Assembly (NCBI GenBank): GCA_937893155.1
Contig: CALBGU010000247.1
Location: forward strand, 1-27,201
Reading direction: 5' to 3'
From: an uncultured Treponema sp.
GTDB taxonomy: Bacteria > Spirochaetota > Spirochaetia > Treponematales > Treponemataceae
DNA length: 27,201 bases
Positions 23,038-27,201 of this stretch are shown here, one piece after another (the stretch's first letter is position 1; each line of letters starts with the position of its first letter). Position numbers and translations under genes: made by a program. Below the pieces are notes generated by a model, which worked only from the letters and a program-made list of their open reading frames with translations, was not told the DNA's origin and did no database searches.

Positions 23038-24267
23038 ATGAATATTGCATTGTTTTCTGATAGTTACTTGCCCACAAAAAGCGGCATTGTAACGGTTGTT
23101 ATTCAGCTCAAACGTATTCTGGAAGAGTTAGGTCATAAAGTTGTTATTGTTACGGTTTCTAATCATCACGCTTTAGACGAGGATTTTGAAGAGGACGAAG
23201 ATATTTTGCGGGTGAAGTCGATTCATTCGTTTGTGGGCGATGACCAATACATCGGGATTCCTATTCGGCACAAAGTGGTGGAGTTTCTGGAAAAGCACGA
23301 AGTCCGCTTGATTCACGCGCACACGGAATTTTTTATCGGGCAGATGGCGGTGATTGCGGGGAAGAAAATCGGGATTCCCGTGATTGCGACAACGCACACG
23401 ATGTGGGAAGATTATTACCGCCATTATTTTACGATGGGCGCGATTGTGCCTAAGAGCGTGGTGCGGCAGATTGTGCGGCAGTTGTACAAGAAGTTTTATG
23501 CGCTCATCAATGTGAGCGAGAAGGCGAAAAACTATTTTACTCAGCCCAAAATGCTCCCCTCAAAGCCGTGCGCGGTGATTCCGAACGCGATTGATACCGA
23601 AAAGTTCATCAGCCACGAATGGACGGCGGAGGAGAAAGCGGCTCTGCGTTCTGAATATCACATTGCGCCGACGGATAAGATTATGCTGTATGTGGGGCGC
23701 GTGGTGGAAGAAAAGAGAGTGGAGGAGATGCTCGATGTGGTGATTCGCGCGGTGAGGGCAAACGATGGCGTGAAAATGCTGTTTGTGGGCGCGGGCGGTG
23801 CGCTCTACGACCTTGAGGAGCGCGTGAAAAAAGAGGGGCTGACAGACAAAATCATCTTTACGGGCTTTGTGGATTGGTTTAAGGTGTCGAGTTTGTATTC
23901 GATTGCCGATGTGTTTATCACCACGTCGCTTTCGGAGATGCATTCGATGACGATTCTGGAGGCGTTGTCGCTCGGTGTTCCCGTGGTGTGCCGCGCCGAT
24001 ACGAGTTTTTCCGACACGATTTTTCAGGGCGAAGACGGTTTTATGGCAGATACCGACGAGGAGATGGACGGCTACATTCAGAAAGTGCTCGGCGACTCTG
24101 CGCTTCACGACGCGATGAGCAAAAAGGCTCGGGAGGTTGCGGGGCGATTCACGCTGCGGCTGCACGGGCTTCGCACGGTGGCGTTCTATGAGGAGGTGCT
24201 CAAGCATTATCCGTATAAAATCAAGAGCGCCGATTTGGATGCGGCTGTTCAGGCGATTGAAGCGTAG
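23038..24267 (+). CDS. GT4-family glycosyltransferase, probable glycolipid synthase
   Basis: A 409-residue GT-B enzyme of family 4. The N-terminal domain opens MNIALFSDSYLPTKSGI, with the glycine loop that binds the acceptor side, and contains HAHTEFFIG and TTHTMWEDY. The C-terminal donor domain carries LYVGRVVEEKR and the E-x7-E motif, Glu300 and Glu308, in SEMHSMTILEALSLG. The overall pattern resembles 1,2-diacylglycerol 3-glucosyltransferases, which make membrane glycolipids in treponemes and Gram-positives, but donor and acceptor are not proved. The ATG follows the -10 box by 7 nt. The lepB gene starts 66 nt downstream. Confidence 0.9.
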   Translation: MNIALFSDSYLPTKSGIVTVVIQLKRILEELGHKVVIVTVSNHHALDEDFEEDEDILRVKSIHSFVGDDQYIGIPIRHKVVEFLEKHEVRLIHAHTEFFIGQMAVIAGKKIGIPVIATTHTMWEDYYRHYFTMGAIVPKSVVRQIVRQLYKKFYALINVSEKAKNYFTQPKMLPSKPCAVIPNAIDTEKFISHEWTAEEKAALRSEYHIAPTDKIMLYVGRVVEEKRVEEMLDVVIRAVRANDGVKMLFVGAGGALYDLEERVKKEGLTDKIIFTGFVDWFKVSSLYSIADVFITTSLSEMHSMTILEALSLGVPVVCRADTSFSDTIFQGEDGFMADTDEEMDGYIQKVLGDSALHDAMSKKAREVAGRFTLRLHGLRTVAFYEEVLKHYPYKIKSADLDAAVQAIEA

Positions 24268-24333
24268 TTTTAGAGCAAGAGTGTTTTCTTGTTGATACAA
24301 TCTCATTTGATTAGAGAAGGCAGAGAGAAAAAA

Positions 24334-25062
24334 ATGGAAAAAAAGGCAAAGGTAAACGCAATAGCGCGTTCTTTTTTGATTGCGAGCGCGATTTTCAGCG
24401 TTCTGCATATTACGGCGAGTTTTGATGTTTCGGTTGTGTCGTTCCCGATTTCGATTGCATACACGGCGGTTTTGTTTTTGGTGTACAAAGCATTGTTCGG
24501 CGGAAAGGCGAATCTTTTGCCGCTGTTCAAATATCTGGTGCAATACGCGCCGATTGTGCACCTTGCAAGCTACATTATTCGCCGCGTTGGTGTGCGGGGC
24601 GTGCCGTTTGCGATTGATGTGCTGTGCGTGCTCTGCTGGCTGTATATGTTCGTGATGAACTTTGTGATGATGAGCATTTTGAAGCCGAAGCGTCTTGAAA
24701 GCGTGGACGCGGGGTGGAAAGCGGCTTCTGATAACATCGGCGAGAAAATTGCAAAAAACGGTGTGCTCAAAACGTTCCTGTGGGTTATGGAATGGGTGGA
24801 CGCGCTGGTGCAGTCGGTGTTTGCGGTGCTGTTGCTCAATATCTTTTTGGTGCAGCTCTATGTGATTCCGTCTGAGTCAATGGTGCCCGAATTTTTAATC
24901 GGCGACCGCGTTATCGTGGGAAAGCTGTTTAATGGACCGAAATTTCCGATGAGCGACATCGGTTTGCCGTATATGCGAAGCTACAAGCGAGGCGACATCG
25001 TGGTGTTCCGAAATCCGCATTACGAAAGCACGAAGATGAGCGAAATGCGCACGGTGCTTTCC
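24334..25062 (+). CDS. lepB: Signal peptidase I, N-terminal part only (cut at contig join)
   Basis: About 243 residues of a treponeme-like LepB, which cleaves signal peptides at the outer face of the inner membrane. Hydrophobic segments lie near residues 12-52, 66-85 and 92-115, and another near 155-178 leads to the catalytic Ser182 in IPSESMVPEF. The next conserved box, RGDIVVFRNP (219-228), is present. The following boxes, with the general-base Lys (KRxIGxPGD type) and the GDNRxxSxDSR type, are missing because the frame changes character after about codon 243 and continues as SusD. AGAGAG at 24322-24327 precedes the ATG at 24334; an upstream in-frame ATG at 24289 is less likely. The boundary is accurate to perhaps 20 bases. 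Confidence 0.87.
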
Positions 25063-26622
25063 AATTGGCCCGATTATACACATTCCATAATAACGCCTAC
25101 ATATTCGGCCGTAAAGAGCACTTATGCATACATTTACAGCGCAGCCGGACGTATCCATCTTGTGCTGGACAATCTGGACAATATTAAAGATGACATGGGC
25201 GAGGACAGCTACTGCCAGATCAAGGCAGAGTTACTCTGTATGCGTGCTTACCTCTACGACTTCGGCTGTCAGATGTATGGCGACATTCCTTTTATCGACC
25301 ACTCTCTCAACCTGGAAGATTTTGCCTATGCCAGGACACCGAAAGAAGATGTCATCGACAGGATCCTCACCGATATGGATGACGAACTTATTGAGCATCT
25401 CCCCGTGGCTTGGCCTGCCGCCCAATGGGGGACATCCCGTTTGGGAAGGGTAGCAGCTTACGGCCTCAAGGCCCGGATATGTCTCAACTGGGGTCGCTTC
25501 GAGGATGCAGCCAAATATGCAGCCAAGGCACTTTCCCTCTCCGAGGGCATTTTCGATCTTACGCCTCTGGATTGCACCTACTATTCCACTCACGCGGATG
25601 GTGAACCAGACCCTACCCCTCTTTTCGGTTTCGATGCCGAGACCCAAAGCAAAGAGTGGATCTGGTCATTGCCCTACAGCAAGCTGATTTCCTATACCCA
25701 TCACGGTATTTATCCCTTTGCTTCCCGCGTTCATAACGGGGCCTCCGTCACTGGCCCGTCACTGCATATGATGTGCACCTTCCAATGCACCGACGGCCTT
25801 CCTATTACGAAATCTCCATTGTTCAATTGTAATGATCCTTGGCGTAACAGGGACCCGCGCCTTGAACTGTACACCGTTCGCCACAACTCACGCACTATGG
25901 GAGTGCAGTTCTCCATCGACCCCACCGACAAAAATGTTTACGACTACAACAGTAAGACCTTCGTCAACAACTTCGATGTGAACGGCAACAAGAGTGAATA
26001 CGGTCCCAACGGAAAACAGGGCCCCGGAGGATTCTTGTGGAGAAAATACATTGATCCGGCATACTACGGACAGATTACTGATGGCAACTACGAAGATGAG
26101 ATGGATGTCCCCATTATGCGTTTGGCTGAATTGCTGCTTATCGACGCGGAAGCAAATATTGAATGGGGCGGAGGAGACAAGGTCCGCGCGGCGGCCGAAC
26201 TCACTCGCATACGCGCACGCGTCAACATGCCTCCCATCACTACAACTGATCCCGCAGAACTTCGTTCCGCCCTCAGGTATGAGCGTAAGGTAGAGCTCTG
26301 TAACGAGGGATTCAGATGGTTCGACATTCGGCGGTGGAAGAGTACCGAAGACCCTACGCAAATAGTCGCCGTGAAGGCAATCAATGGTCCCCAATATGCT
26401 CCGGACTATGGGAAAGTGTATTCCAATGCCAAGCCAATTATTGACAAAGACTGGGTGGTCACCTTCGATGGAGTCTCTACTTTCGATGGCAAGCCTTTCG
26501 ACGCCAGGGTGCATACTGTACGGAAATTCGTCATCAACAAAGACGAACTCTGGCCTATCCCCCAGGATGAGATTGACGCTAATCCCCTTATCAACCCCGA
26601 AGACAACAACCCTGGATATTAG
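25063..26622 (+). CDS. SusD/RagB-family outer-membrane nutrient-binding protein, lacking its N-terminus
   Basis: About 519 residues of a Bacteroidota SusD-like protein, the surface lipoprotein that works with a SusC-type TonB channel to take up glycans or peptides. Family landmarks are AELLCMRAYLYDFGCQMYGDI, the TPR-like helices (GRVAAYGLKARICLNWGRF), RLAELLLIDAEANIEWG, ERKVELCNEGFRWFDIRRW and the terminal IPQDEIDANPLINP then NNPGY. The lipobox and first ~100 residues are absent, replaced by LepB sequence in the same frame. AGG arginine codons (near 25330, 25359, 25850 and 26274), rare upstream, mark the change of organism. The missing start, the truncated partner and a following Bacteroidota gene point to a contig join, not a functional fusion. 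Confidence 0.9.
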   Translation, partial: NWPDYTHSIITPTYSAVKSTYAYIYSAAGRIHLVLDNLDNIKDDMGEDSYCQIKAELLCMRAYLYDFGCQMYGDIPFIDHSLNLEDFAYARTPKEDVIDRILTDMDDELIEHLPVAWPAAQWGTSRLGRVAAYGLKARICLNWGRFEDAAKYAAKALSLSEGIFDLTPLDCTYYSTHADGEPDPTPLFGFDAETQSKEWIWSLPYSKLISYTHHGIYPFASRVHNGASVTGPSLHMMCTFQCTDGLPITKSPLFNCNDPWRNRDPRLELYTVRHNSRTMGVQFSIDPTDKNVYDYNSKTFVNNFDVNGNKSEYGPNGKQGPGGFLWRKYIDPAYYGQITDGNYEDEMDVPIMRLAELLLIDAEANIEWGGGDKVRAAAELTRIRARVNMPPITTTDPAELRSALRYERKVELCNEGFRWFDIRRWKSTEDPTQIVAVKAINGPQYAPDYGKVYSNAKPIIDKDWVVTFDGVSTFDGKPFDARVHTVRKFVINKDELWPIPQDEIDANPLINPEDNNPGY

Positions 26623-26628
26623 CAGATT

Positions 26629-27201
26629 ATGAAAAGACTTATGCTGTTTCTCGGTGCTGTGCTGCTCTTTTCTCTTACAGCCTGCACGAAAAAGAATAAA
26701 GATCCCGAATTCGTCCCCGATATCGCATTCCAGAAGACCGGGGAAATTATGCTCATTGCCTCAATAGAGAATTGTAACACCAAGGCCACAATGTCCTATT
26801 CCGGAGAAGGCCGCTGGGATAGAGGCGACCAAATCGCTGTCAGCTGCACCGACGGTTCGCTTGTAGTCTTTACACTTGACGGCACCGGCGGCACCCGAAA
26901 AGCTTTCTTCAAGGGCGAAATCCCCTCCGGGAAAGAACTTGGAAGCTATGCTTTCTATCCCGCCTCAGCGTTCAAATCTCTTTCCGGGTCGTCGGCTTCC
27001 GTCGTGCTGCCTGAAAACGTCAACGCAAATGCTTGCTCGCTGATGGCTGCAAGGGTAGGCGATACTTACGAAATCGAATTTATCCAGTTGCTGAGTTATG
27101 TCACAGTCAAGGTGGGTAATATCCCTTCCGAAGCGGCCAGTCTGGTGATTTCCTCAGACAAAGACATCTCCGGAAACTATACTTTCGATGTGGAACAGGC
27201 G
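26629..27201 (+). CDS. Fimbrillin-like lipoprotein, partial at right edge
   Basis: The first 191 residues of a lipoprotein that runs off the window. The signal peptide ends in a lipobox LTAC, with Cys at residue 19, followed by charged TKKNKD. Residues ~50-70 (TKATMSYSGEGRWDRGDQIAV) have the KAT...W..GDQI pattern of Bacteroidota fimbrillin-family (Mfa/FimB-like) proteins, which form surface fimbriae or similar appendages. The ATG lies 6 nt after the SusD stop, so the two are in one transcription unit in the source organism. No Shine-Dalgarno is evident, as usual in Bacteroidota. The remainder of the gene and the assignment beyond family level cannot be judged. Confidence 0.75.
   Translation, partial: MKRLMLFLGAVLLFSLTACTKKNKDPEFVPDIAFQKTGEIMLIASIENCNTKATMSYSGEGRWDRGDQIAVSCTDGSLVVFTLDGTGGTRKAFFKGEIPSGKELGSYAFYPASAFKSLSGSSASVVLPENVNANACSLMAARVGDTYEIEFIQLLSYVTVKVGNIPSEAASLVISSDKDISGNYTFDVEQA

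Noticed and set aside
23560..24561. 333-codon minus-strand ORF opposite the glycosyltransferase and lepB
   Set aside because: His/Arg/Asn-rich shadow crossing two well-supported genes; no family motifs.
24334..26622. A genuine LepB-SusD fusion protein
   Set aside because: Both parts are broken, codon use switches at the join and the neighbours belong to different phyla; treated as a contig join unless reads show otherwise.

Overview
Most of this window (1 to about 25,062) looks like a chromosomal segment of a host-associated spirochaete, most likely Treponema or a close relative. The grounds are the gene content (a divergent three-subunit molybdenum-hydroxylase cluster, a SPOR-domain periplasmic protein, a LepB with a long multi-membrane N-terminus), A/T-rich intergenic DNA with dispersed palindromic repeats, and the promoter style. 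The last ~2.1 kb (about 25,063 to 27,201) is clearly from a different organism: a SusD/RagB-family protein missing its N-terminus and a fimbrillin-like lipoprotein, both typical of Bacteroidales. The two parts meet inside one continuous reading frame (LepB N-terminus joined to SusD), which is best read as a chimeric contig join.

Layout. 1-336: no convincing gene, small hairpin repeats. 337-2540: two exported proteins, the second with a degenerate RlpA-like domain, 20-residue repeats and a C-terminal SPOR domain, then a terminator. 2600-8269: a likely operon with a soluble nucleotide-sugar 4,6-dehydratase, a DegT-type aminotransferase, and Mo-subunit-like, 2Fe-2S and FAD subunits of a xanthine-dehydrogenase-like enzyme. 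8369-8513: a nested palindromic element. 8536-9759 (minus): RtcB. 10109-11836: an exported beta-helix-like protein. 11894-13208: DAHP synthase behind a tyrosine-rich leader peptide and attenuator. 13277-13494: A9T7 tandem repeats. 13550-14458: AraC-family regulator. 14497-14570: tRNA(CAU). 14650-16528: yhbY, Nudix hydrolase and M24 peptidase operon. 16851-21077: dnaE and yggT. 21146-22369 (minus): thiI. 22446-22900: palindromic element and a 21-bp minisatellite. 23038-24267: GT4 glycosyltransferase. From 24334: the LepB/SusD chimera and the lipoprotein fragment.

The most interesting system is the control region of the DAHP synthase gene (11894-12103). A strong promoter leads directly into a 30-codon ORF with five Tyr and three Phe codons. 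It is followed by mutually exclusive RNA pairings and an intrinsic terminator just upstream of the gene. This has the full architecture of ribosome-mediated attenuation by aromatic amino acids, here apparently in a spirochaete and with a leader ORF that begins at or next to the transcription start.

A second recurring pattern is that six promoters in the treponemal part place the -10 box only 6-9 nt before the start codon with no Shine-Dalgarno sequence, while genes inside operons do have one. This points to widespread leaderless transcripts. All calls are from reading the sequence; no database search was possible.
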